Assembly (NCBI GenBank): GCA_025464795.1
Contig: JAODNB010000183.1
Coordinates: 1 to 7,468, forward strand
Reading direction: 5' to 3'
Source: Frankiales bacterium
GTDB taxonomy: Bacteria > Actinomycetota > Actinomycetes > Mycobacteriales > SCTD01
Length of the DNA stretch: 7,468 nt
Part shown: one piece after another, positions 1 through 6,002 of the stretch
Layout of the letters: each line of letters starts with the position of its first letter
How positions within the stretch are numbered: position 1 is the stretch's first letter
Notes under the pieces: model-generated
Told to the model about the DNA's origin: nothing
The model's database searches: none
What the model saw: the letters and a program-made list of their open reading frames with translations, nothing else
Translations under genes and position numbers: made by a program

Positions 1-812
1 ATGTAGTTGATGGTCGAGTCCAGGCCGAGCGCCATCCCCGCTTTGAGGCGGTTCAGGACGACCCGGGCGACCTTGGCGCGGTCCTCGTCCAGGGGCGTCT
101 CCGCCTCGACGATGCTGGCGATGAGCACGACCTGGTACGGGGTGAGGCCGAGCTTCTTGGCGCCCCCCTCGAGGTCGAGGCCGGCGGCGACCTCGCCGAA
201 CTTGTCGGTCAGGAGGGTCAGCGCGTCGACCGCACCGCTGCCGGGTTCGACGTCGTAGGTCGCCGGGAACAGGAAGCCTTCGGGCTTGTTCCCTGCGTAC
301 GAGGGGAGCCCGAGCACGGCGGGGTTGCCCAGGGCCGTGATGATGTCCTGGCGCTTGAGGTCGGTGTCCTTCACCAGTCGGTCGACCACGCTCGTCAGCG
401 GCAGCCCCTCCGGCAGCGTGACGTGGCCACGGACCCGGGACTTCAGGTCGAGCAGCAGCGCCAGGGCCTTGGCCGCTGCCATGTGGCGGTGCAGCCCGTA
501 GAAGCCCGGTTGGATCTTCGAGGAGCGGCTGTCCTTCTTGGCTGCCTTGGTGAACGCCTTCGTGCTCTTGACGACGCCCTTGGCGACCAGGGTGTCGCCG
601 ATGTCGCGTGCGGTGTCCCCGGACGCGACCTGGACGACGACGGTGCCGGTGCCCGCGCCGCTGTAGTCCGGGGCGCCGAAGGTCCGGTCGTAGATGGCCC
701 GGCCGCCAAGGACGACGGCGGCGACCAGGGCGAGCAGGACCACTGCCACGATGGTCAGCCCTACCGGCTTCGGAAGGCGCTTGGGGGCAGGGCGGTCGTC
801 CAGCAAGGTCAC
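1..812 (-). CDS. mltG: Endolytic murein transglycosylase MltG (YceG-like), C-terminal part outside the window
   Basis: MltG is a membrane-anchored lytic transglycosylase that cuts nascent peptidoglycan strands and so limits glycan length. The window holds 270 residues before the left edge. Residues 1-16 are a short cytoplasmic tail, 17-37 a hydrophobic transmembrane helix, about 55-125 a LysM-like domain, and the rest the YceG catalytic domain. Family signatures seen are LPEGLPL (133-139), EGFLFPATY (178-186), IASIVEAET (231-239) and VARVVLNRLKAGM (248-260). The glutamate of the IVEAET motif, E236, matches the catalytic glutamate known from E. coli MltG, so the active site is present. By comparison with E. 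coli MltG (about 340 residues) some 70-100 residues are missing. The GTG at 812 is chosen because it is the first start codon after the ruvX stop and leaves an intact anchor; a TTG at 806 is possible. Neither has a clear ribosome binding site, so coupling to ruvX, 9 bases upstream, is likely. The cytoplasmic tail is short; I recall longer ones in some actinobacterial MltG proteins. Confidence 0.93.
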   Translation of the reverse strand, partial: MTLLDDRPAPKRLPKPVGLTIVAVVLLALVAAVVLGGRAIYDRTFGAPDYSGAGTGTVVVQVASGDTARDIGDTLVAKGVVKSTKAFTKAAKKDSRSSKIQPGFYGLHRHMAAAKALALLLDLKSRVRGHVTLPEGLPLTSVVDRLVKDTDLKRQDIITALGNPAVLGLPSYAGNKPEGFLFPATYDVEPGSGAVDALTLLTDKFGEVAAGLDLEGGAKKLGLTPYQVVLIASIVEAETPLDEDRAKVARVVLNRLKAGMALGLDSTINY

Positions 813-821
813 CGCGTCAGG

Positions 822-1226
822 CTAACCGGCGTCGAGGAAGGCCTGCAGCAGGGCGACGGCCGCGGCCTGGTCGATGACAGCCCGCGCCTGCTTGCCCTTC
901 TTCCCCGCGGCCCGGAGCGCCTGCGTCGCCGTCACGGTCGTGAGCCGCTCGTCGACCAGCTCGAGCGGCAGGTCGGTGAGCCCCTGCAGCGTCGCGGCCC
1001 ACTCCCGAGCCATGTCTGCGCTCGCGCTCGTGCTGTGCCCGGACAGGCTGGTGGGCAGGCCTACGACGACCTTCACGGCGTCCCGTTCGGCGAGGATCTC
1101 CAGCACGCGCTGATGCCCTGGGGCGGCGACGGTCTCGACGGGGCTGGCGAGGATCCGGTGCGGGTCGCTCGCGGCGACCCCGACCCGGACCGTGCCCACG
1201 TCGACCGCGACGATGACCCCCTTCAC
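822..1226 (-). CDS. ruvX: RuvX/YqgF family RNase H-fold nuclease
   Basis: The 134-residue protein has the usual size of the YqgF/RuvX family (about 138 in E. coli), whose members are cytoplasmic RNase H-fold nucleases linked to Holliday junction resolution and to pre-16S rRNA 5' end processing. The family blocks are all present: VAVDVGTVRVGVAASDP near the N terminus with acidic D9, VVVGLPTSLSG at 53-63, VDERLTT at 91-97 with E93, and IDQAAAVALLQAFLD at 118-132 with D119. These acidic residues match the family's catalytic set, so the protein looks intact. The start is a GTG at 1226. No ATG or GTG lies in frame between it and alaS, and the next in-frame GTG (V10) would remove D9. There is no ribosome binding site, because the bases just upstream belong to a stem-loop. 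The alaS-ruvX-mltG order is common in bacteria and supports the call. Which of the proposed activities applies here cannot be told from sequence. Confidence 0.93.
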   Translation of the reverse strand: MKGVIVAVDVGTVRVGVAASDPHRILASPVETVAAPGHQRVLEILAERDAVKVVVGLPTSLSGHSTSASADMAREWAATLQGLTDLPLELVDERLTTVTATQALRAAGKKGKQARAVIDQAAAVALLQAFLDAG

Positions 1227-1227
1227 G

Positions 1228-1284
1228 ACAACGGAACCGGAAGGGGCGAATCCGGGCTCTGGGGGCCCCTTCCCGTTCCGTTGT
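1228..1284. repeat. 20-bp inverted repeat (stem-loop) filling the alaS-ruvX gap
   Basis: The arms 1228-1247 and 1265-1284 are reverse complements at 19 of 20 positions (a C-C mismatch pairs 1238 with 1274) and enclose a 17-base loop. In the minus-strand transcript the stem begins 3 bases after the alaS stop codon and ends 1 base before the ruvX GTG, so it fills 57 of the 61 intergenic bases. The strength and position suggest a role as a terminator, a processing site or a translation block for ruvX. A canonical intrinsic terminator is not supported: no T-run follows the stem on the minus strand, where the ruvX coding sequence begins at once. A dispersed palindromic element is the main alternative. 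I saw no second copy in the window. Confidence 0.85.
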
Positions 1285-1287
1285 GAG

Positions 1288-3951
1288 TCACGGGGCGGAG
1301 GCGGTGGCGACCCTGCCGACGAGGTGCTCGGCGAGCTCGATCGCGCGCCCGATGCCGTCCGGGTTGGTGCCGCCGCCCTGGGCGATGTCGTCCTTGCCGC
1401 CGCCCTTGCCGTCGACGGCAGATGCCGCCTCGCGGAGCACGTCGTTCGCGGACAGCCCGCGCGCGAGCCCGGCAGGGTTGACGCACGCCACCATCGTCAC
1501 GCGCTCACCACCCGCCGCCACCAGGACCGCACCCGGGCCGGTGAGGCGGCCGCGGATGTCGAGGGCCAGGCTGCGTACGAGGTCGCCCGGGGTCCCGGCC
1601 GGGGCCTCGACACCGACGTACTGGAGGCCGAAGACGTCTTTCGCGGCCTTGGCCAGCTCGCCTGCCTGCTTCAGGACCTCTCCGGCGCGAAGCGTCGCGA
1701 GCTCCTTCTCGGCGTCGCGCATGCGCGTGACCATGTCGCTGATCCGCGCGGGCAGCTCGGACGCGGGCGTCTTGAGCTCCGCAGTCAGCTGCGCCACCAG
1801 ATCCCGCTCACGAGACAGGTAGCCGAACGCCTCCAGGCCCACGATCGCCTCGATGCGTCGGTTCCCAGACCCGACTGACGACTCACCGGTGACGACGAGC
1901 GGGCCGATCTGGGCGCTCGAGCGCACGTGGGTGCCGCCGCAGAGCTCGCGCGACCAGGGGCCGCCGATCTCGACGACGCGGACCTTCTCGCCGTAGGTCT
2001 CGCCGAAGAGCGCGAGCGCGCCGAACTCCCGTGCCTCGGGCAGCGTCATCCACTGCGCGGAGACGCTGAGGTCGTCGCGTACCGCAGTGTTGGAGACCCG
2101 CTCGATGTCGCTTCGCTGCTCCGGCGACAGCGCGCCCTGCCAGCCGAAGTCGAGCCGGAGGTAGCCAGGGCGGTTGTAGGAACCCGACTGCAGGGCGTTG
2201 GGGCCGAGCACCTGGCGCAGCGCGGCGTGCACGACGTGCGTGCCCGAGTGCGCCTGGCAGGCGTCACGGCGCCAGTCGAGGTCCACGACCGCCTGCAGCT
2301 CGGCTCCGCTGACCAGCTCGCCGTCGAGCACCCGGACCTGGTGGACGACCAGGCCCTTGACGGGGCGCTGGACGTCGAGGACCTCGGCGCGGCCGCCGTC
2401 CCAGACGAGGGTGCCGGCATCGGCGACCTGACCGCCGGACTCGGCGTAGAACGGCGTGCGGTCGAGCGCGACCTGGACGACGGCGCCCTCCCCCGCCGCG
2501 CCCGTCAGGATGCCGTCGACGAGCACCGCGAGGACCTTGGAGGAGGTCTCGAGGGTCTCGTACGCCAGCCAGTCGGTCAGCCCGTGCTGGCCGAGGAGGT
2601 CGCCGAACACCGACAGGTCGCCGCCCTTGCCGCGCTTCTCGAGCGTGGCCTCGCGGGCCCGGGACTTCTGCTCCGCCATGAGCGCGCGGAACCCCTGCTC
2701 GTCGACGGTGAGGCCCTGCTCGGCCGCCATCTCCAAGGTGAGGTCGATCGGGAAGCCGTAGGTGTCGTGCAGCTGGAACGCCTTCGTCCCGCTCAGCACG
2801 CCTCCCGCACTGCGCGCCTCGGGCACGGCCTGGTCGAAGATCGTCGCGCCCTTGGTGACGGTCTCGAGGAAGGTCCCCTCCTCCGCCACCGCGACACGAA
2901 GGATCTGCGTCAGGTCCAGCGAGGGGTACTGCGGCGACATCGCGTCGTGCGCCGCCTGCATGAGCTCGGCCATGGTCGGGTCCGGCGCACCGAGCAGGAT
3001 CATGGCGCGGGTGGTCCGCCGCAGGATGCGTCGCAGGATGTAGCCGCGGCCCTCGTTGTTGGGCGTGACGCCGTCGCCGATGAGCATCAAGGCGGTGCGC
3101 GCGTGGTCGGCGACGACGCGCATGCGGACGTCCGCGGCGTGGTCGCGCCCGTACACCGCGCCGGTCAGCTCCGACGCCTTGTCCAGGATCATCCGCGACG
3201 TGTCGATCTCGTACAGGTTGTCGACGCCCTGGAGCAGCGCCGCGACCCGCTCGAGCCCCATCCCGGTGTCGATGTTCTGCTTCGGGAGGGGCCCGCTGAT
3301 GTCGAAGTCGACCTTGCTGCGGACCTCGGACAGCTGGTACTGCATGAAGACCAGGTTCCAGATCTCCAGGTAGCGCTCGCCGTTGACCGCGGGGCCACCT
3401 TCCGCGCCGTACTCCGAGCCGCGGTCGTAGTTGATCTCCGAGCAGGGACCGCCGGGACCGGGGACACCCATGTGCCAGTAGTTCTCGGACAGCCCGAGCC
3501 GCTGGATGCGCTCCTCGGGCACGCCGACCTTGCGCCAGAGGTCGAAGGCCTCGTCGTCGTCGAGGAAGACCGTCGGCCAGATCTTGGACTCCTCCAGCCC
3601 GTACCCGCCATCCGCCTGCGGACGCGTGCACAGGTCGTAGGCGTACTCGATCGCGCCCTGCTTGAAGTAGTCGCCGAAGCTGAAGTTGCCGGCCATCTGG
3701 AAGAACGAGCCGTGCCGCGTCGTCTTGCCGACCTCGTCGATGTCGAGGGTGCGGACGCACTTCTGGACCGACGTCGCCTTGGCCCAGGGCGTCGGCTGCT
3801 CGCCGAGGAAGTACGGCTTGAACGGCACCATGCCGGCGTTGACGAGCAGCAGCGTCGGGTCGTCAGCGACCAGGCTCGCCGAGGGCACGACGGTGTGGCC
3901 GGTGCGCTCGAAGTGCCCCAGGAACCGCTTCCGGATCTCGTCGGATCTCAC
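1288..3951 (-). CDS. alaS: Alanyl-tRNA synthetase
   Basis: AlaS charges tRNA-Ala with alanine in the cytoplasm and hydrolyses mischarged Ser- and Gly-tRNA-Ala. At 887 residues it has full family length. The class II catalytic core fills about 1-250, with the motif 2 region at 67-97 (TRHGSFFQMAGNFSFGDYFK) and motif 3 at 229-237 (TGMGLERVA). A tRNA-recognition region follows, including GRGYILRRILRR at 301-312. The editing domain carries the four metal-binding residues, H568 and H572 (HSGTH) and C671 and H675 (CGGTH). A DHHA1/C-Ala domain closes the protein, with its glycine-rich GGGTNPDG at 859-866. No key residue is missing. The start is a GTG that overlaps the upstream stop by 4 bases (GTGA), has no ribosome binding site, and fits the usual N terminus of the family, so translation probably depends on coupling. 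There is no room for a T-box leader. Confidence 0.98.
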   Translation of the reverse strand: MRSDEIRKRFLGHFERTGHTVVPSASLVADDPTLLLVNAGMVPFKPYFLGEQPTPWAKATSVQKCVRTLDIDEVGKTTRHGSFFQMAGNFSFGDYFKQGAIEYAYDLCTRPQADGGYGLEESKIWPTVFLDDDEAFDLWRKVGVPEERIQRLGLSENYWHMGVPGPGGPCSEINYDRGSEYGAEGGPAVNGERYLEIWNLVFMQYQLSEVRSKVDFDISGPLPKQNIDTGMGLERVAALLQGVDNLYEIDTSRMILDKASELTGAVYGRDHAADVRMRVVADHARTALMLIGDGVTPNNEGRGYILRRILRRTTRAMILLGAPDPTMAELMQAAHDAMSPQYPSLDLTQILRVAVAEEGTFLETVTKGATIFDQAVPEARSAGGVLSGTKAFQLHDTYGFPIDLTLEMAAEQGLTVDEQGFRALMAEQKSRAREATLEKRGKGGDLSVFGDLLGQHGLTDWLAYETLETSSKVLAVLVDGILTGAAGEGAVVQVALDRTPFYAESGGQVADAGTLVWDGGRAEVLDVQRPVKGLVVHQVRVLDGELVSGAELQAVVDLDWRRDACQAHSGTHVVHAALRQVLGPNALQSGSYNRPGYLRLDFGWQGALSPEQRSDIERVSNTAVRDDLSVSAQWMTLPEAREFGALALFGETYGEKVRVVEIGGPWSRELCGGTHVRSSAQIGPLVVTGESSVGSGNRRIEAIVGLEAFGYLSRERDLVAQLTAELKTPASELPARISDMVTRMRDAEKELATLRAGEVLKQAGELAKAAKDVFGLQYVGVEAPAGTPGDLVRSLALDIRGRLTGPGAVLVAAGGERVTMVACVNPAGLARGLSANDVLREAASAVDGKGGGKDDIAQGGGTNPDGIGRAIELAEHLVGRVATASAP

Positions 3952-4175
3952 GAGTCGATGATGTCGTGAGTCCCGTCGAGACCCAAACCAGTTCTGAGCT
4001 CGGTCTCGCGCTCGCTCATGCCCTCTCGGACGTTCGCCCCGAAGTCGCGGATGGCGTCGGCCAGGTTCGCGAGAGCACCGGCGGGCGTGAAGCTCTGAGC
4101 CGTGGAGGTCAGCTTGCGCACGATCAGCACGCCTGCGGTCGCACCGAGGGAGATGTAAAACAACCGCCGGGTCAT
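3948..4175 (-). CDS. Small DUF6167-like membrane protein
   Basis: This 75-residue protein has a basic N terminus (MTRRLF), one hydrophobic segment at about 5-19, then the stretch RKLTSTAQSFTPAGALANLADAI and an amphipathic, charged tail (REGMSERETELRTGLGL). This layout matches the actinobacterial family I know as DUF6167, which sits just upstream of alaS in many high-GC Actinobacteria. Its function is not known. It should sit in the cytoplasmic membrane with most of the chain on one side. Its ATG overlaps the stop of the DUF948 gene (ATGA) and its own stop overlaps the alaS GTG (GTGA), so it is a link in a translationally coupled chain. A GGAG lies about 11 bases before the ATG, too far to be strong. 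The family assignment is from memory of the pattern and the context; existence as a gene is well supported by the two overlaps. Confidence 0.85.
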   Translation of the reverse strand: MTRRLFYISLGATAGVLIVRKLTSTAQSFTPAGALANLADAIRDFGANVREGMSERETELRTGLGLDGTHDIIDS

Positions 4176-4579
4176 CGGTTCTTCTTCTCCGCCTTGATCT
4201 CGGCCTTGACGCGCTTCTCGATGTCCTTCGCGGTGCGCTTGGAGGCGGCGTTGCGGACGCCGTACGAGAAGGCGGCCACCTTCACGACCGGGGACCCCAG
4301 GGTCGCGGCGAACAGGCTGGTGAGGGCGGAGACGTTGCCGCTGATCGACTGCACGTTGGCGGTGATCGCGTCGACCCGGACGAGCTCCTCGTTGACGTGC
4401 GTGACGCTCGTCGTGACCTCACCGAGCAGCGGGAGGGTGTTGGTGGTGAGCTCGTTCACCGTCTTGGTGAGGGCGTCGACCGTCCGGCTCAACCGGAAGA
4501 AGACGTACGTCAGCCCCACCATCGCGAGGGCGAAGAAGACCGCGAAGATCAGCCCGACCACGTCACCGACGTCGACCAC
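4172..4579 (-). CDS. DUF948 domain-containing single-pass membrane protein
   Basis: The 135-residue protein begins with a short N terminus and one hydrophobic transmembrane helix at about 7-29 (VVGLIFAVFFALAMVGLTYV). A long helical, probably coiled-coil stretch follows at about 30-85, rich in Thr/Val/Leu heptads (SRTVDALTKTVNELT; VTTSVTHVNEELVRVDAI). It ends in a lysine-rich tail (KDIEKRVKAEIKAEKKNR). This is the plan of DUF948 proteins, which have no established biochemical role. The GTG start at 4579 comes directly after the rarA stop codon, and a strong Shine-Dalgarno AAGGAG at 4586-4591 lies 6 bases upstream, inside the rarA coding end. Its stop overlaps the next gene by 4 bases. The basic tail could contact nucleic acid or lipid head groups, but that is speculation. 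Confidence 0.88.
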   Translation of the reverse strand: MVDVGDVVGLIFAVFFALAMVGLTYVFFRLSRTVDALTKTVNELTTNTLPLLGEVTTSVTHVNEELVRVDAITANVQSISGNVSALTSLFAATLGSPVVKVAAFSYGVRNAASKRTAKDIEKRVKAEIKAEKKNR

Positions 4580-5950
4580 TTAGTGCTCCTTCTGCTCTGG
4601 CTTGTTGGGCGTGCACCTGGGCCGGTAGCCGACCGCCACGTCCTCGGGCTGGACCTCGCGGTCGCCGCGCAGCACCTCGCGCAGTCCCGCGAGCCGCTCG
4701 GAGACGACGCGCTCGACCCCGAGGCTGCCTGGCGAGTAGTACTCCCGCCCGACGATCGGGTCCGGCGCGTACTGCTGTGCGACGACCCGTCCCGGGAAGT
4801 CGTGAGGGTACCGGTAGCCGGTGTGCCCGAGGTCCTTGCTCCCCTGGTAGTGCGCATCGCGCAGGTGCGGGGGCACCGTCCCCGTCAGCCCGCGGCGGAC
4901 GTCGGCCATCGCGGAGTCGATGGCGGCGATGACCGCGTTGCTCTTGGGAGCCAGGGCCAGGTGGATGGTGGCCTGGGCGAGGTTGATCCGCGCCTCGGGC
5001 ATCCCGATGAGCTCGAGGGCACTCGCCGCGGCAACGGCGACCTGCAGCGATGATGGGTCGGCCATCCCGATGTCCTCGCTGGCGTGGACGACCAGCCGGC
5101 GGGCGATGAACCTCGGGTCCTCCCCCGCCTCGATCATCCGCGCGAGGTAGTGCAGGGCCGCGTCCACGTCGCTGCCACGGATGCTCTTGATGAAGCCGCT
5201 GATGACGTCGTAGTGCTGGTCGCCGTCCCTGTCGTACCGCACGGCGGCCCGGTCCACCGCCTGCTCGAGCATCTCGAGGGTGATGACCGGCTTGTGCGCC
5301 GCAGCTTCCAGCGCGGTGAGGGCCCGTCGGGCGTCGCCGCCCGCGAGCCGGACGAGGAACTCCATGGCTTCGGGCGTCAGGGAGGCCTCGACGCCGCGTT
5401 CGTCGCTGGTGGCCCTGTCGACCACGGCCCGGATGTCGTCGTCCGAGAGCGGCTGGAGGGTCAGCAGGAGGCTGCGGCTCAGCAGCGGGCTGATGATGCT
5501 GAAGAACGGGTTCTCCGTGGTCGCCGCCACGAGCGTCACCCAGCGGTTCTCCACGCTCGGCAGCAGCGCGTCCTGCTGGGTCTTGGAGAAGCGGTGCACC
5601 TCGTCGACGAACAGCACGGTCTGCTGCCCCGACTCCCCCAGCGCCCGCTTGGCCTCCTCGACCACCAGCCGGACGTCCTTCACGCCCGCCGTCACCGCGG
5701 ACAGCTCCCGCCAGCGACGCTGGGTGCTGTGGGCGATGGTCATGGCGAGGGTCGTCTTGCCGGTACCAGGTGGGCCCCAGAGGATCACGCTCAGCGGGGC
5801 GTCGCCCTCGACCAGGCGTCTCAGGGGGGCTCCCTCGCCCAGCAGGTGCTGCTGGCCAATGACCTCGTCGAGGGTCCGCGGGCGCATCCGGACAGCCAGC
5901 GGTGCCACCCGGGCGGCGGCATCCTCCTCCGCTGCGTCGAACAAGCTCAC
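4580..5950 (-). CDS. rarA: Replication-associated recombination protein A (RarA/MgsA), AAA+ ATPase
   Basis: RarA is a cytoplasmic, clamp-loader-like AAA+ ATPase of the MgsA/WRNIP1 family that acts at stalled or collapsed replication forks. Length (456 residues from the GTG) agrees with E. coli RarA (447). Numbered from that GTG, RPRTLDEVIGQQHLLG at 23-38 is the typical family N terminus, Walker A is GPPGTGKT at 59-66, Walker B is VLFVDEVH at 112-119, the sensor 1 region is TTEN at 144-147, and the SRS at 158-160 carries the likely arginine finger R159. The C-terminal half holds the tetramerisation and MgsA domains, including HLRDAHYQGSKDLGHTGYRYPHDF. The gene opens the minus-strand run. The GTG at 5950 overlaps the Shine-Dalgarno itself, so the true start may be the TTG at 5944, two codons in. 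The stop abuts the DUF948 GTG with no gap, in the same frame. Confidence 0.96.
   Translation of the reverse strand: MSLFDAAEEDAAARVAPLAVRMRPRTLDEVIGQQHLLGEGAPLRRLVEGDAPLSVILWGPPGTGKTTLAMTIAHSTQRRWRELSAVTAGVKDVRLVVEEAKRALGESGQQTVLFVDEVHRFSKTQQDALLPSVENRWVTLVAATTENPFFSIISPLLSRSLLLTLQPLSDDDIRAVVDRATSDERGVEASLTPEAMEFLVRLAGGDARRALTALEAAAHKPVITLEMLEQAVDRAAVRYDRDGDQHYDVISGFIKSIRGSDVDAALHYLARMIEAGEDPRFIARRLVVHASEDIGMADPSSLQVAVAAASALELIGMPEARINLAQATIHLALAPKSNAVIAAIDSAMADVRRGLTGTVPPHLRDAHYQGSKDLGHTGYRYPHDFPGRVVAQQYAPDPIVGREYYSPGSLGVERVVSERLAGLREVLRGDREVQPEDVAVGYRPRCTPNKPEQKEH
4586..4591 (-). promoter_or_regulatory. Shine-Dalgarno of the DUF948 gene
   Basis: On the minus strand AAGGAG lies within the last codons of rarA, 6 bases before the GTG at 4579. 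It is the best ribosome binding site in the whole gene run and settles the DUF948 start, which otherwise would rest only on its position next to the rarA stop. Confidence 0.8.
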
Positions 5951-5955
5951 CTCCC
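5950..5955 (-). promoter_or_regulatory. Shine-Dalgarno that bears on the rarA start
   Basis: GGGAGG on the minus strand ends on the first base of the GTG at 5950, which leaves no spacer for that codon. It lies 5 bases before the in-frame TTG at 5944, a normal distance. The site therefore favours TTG as the start, giving a protein two residues shorter. Confidence 0.6.
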
Positions 5956-6002
5956 GACCTTATGCGGCAGGACTGCGGGCCCGGACGCCGAAACAGTCAG
6001 GT
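5951..6002. promoter_or_regulatory. Divergent intergenic region, probable site of two promoters
   Basis: These 52 bases separate the first gene of the minus-strand run from the plus-strand secreted protein gene, so promoters for both are expected here or in the neighbouring coding ends. On the minus strand TAAGGT at 5957-5962 fits the loose actinobacterial -10 pattern TANNNT, but no -35 match lies at the right distance and the start codon follows closely. On the plus strand I see no convincing -10 or -35. The assignment rests mainly on geometry. Confidence 0.25.

Larger units (their letters stand above)
1..5950 (-). other. Probable operon rarA-DUF948-DUF6167-alaS-ruvX-mltG
   Basis: Six same-strand genes follow each other with junctions of 0, -4, -4, +61 and +9 bases. 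The order matches the conserved alaS neighbourhood of high-GC Actinobacteria, where aroE is often the next gene after mltG; that part lies beyond the left edge. No internal promoter is visible. The one junction where transcription could be interrupted or processed is alaS-ruvX, which carries a strong stem-loop. Confidence 0.75.

Noticed and set aside
1228..1284. The stem-loop as a standard intrinsic terminator of alaS
   Set aside because: No T-run follows on the minus strand, and ruvX begins 1 base later with no room for its own promoter. Called an inverted repeat of uncertain role instead.
423..1286. A 287-codon plus-strand frame opposite mltG and ruvX
   Set aside because: Both minus-strand genes show clear family motifs and catalytic residues here; the plus frame shows none.
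1927..3969. A 680-codon open frame on the plus strand, antisense to alaS
   Set aside because: Its product is a low-complexity run of Arg, Asp, Val, Leu and Ala with no recognisable domain, as expected from the opposite strand of a GC-rich gene. The minus strand holds complete alaS.
3948..3975. T-box or other tRNA-sensing leader before alaS
   Set aside because: The alaS start overlaps the upstream gene, so there is no leader to hold such an element.
5957..5962. TAAGGT as a firm -10 box for rarA
   Set aside because: The pattern is loose and common, no -35 lies at a suitable distance, and the start codon is very close. Kept only as a weak hint within the intergenic entry.
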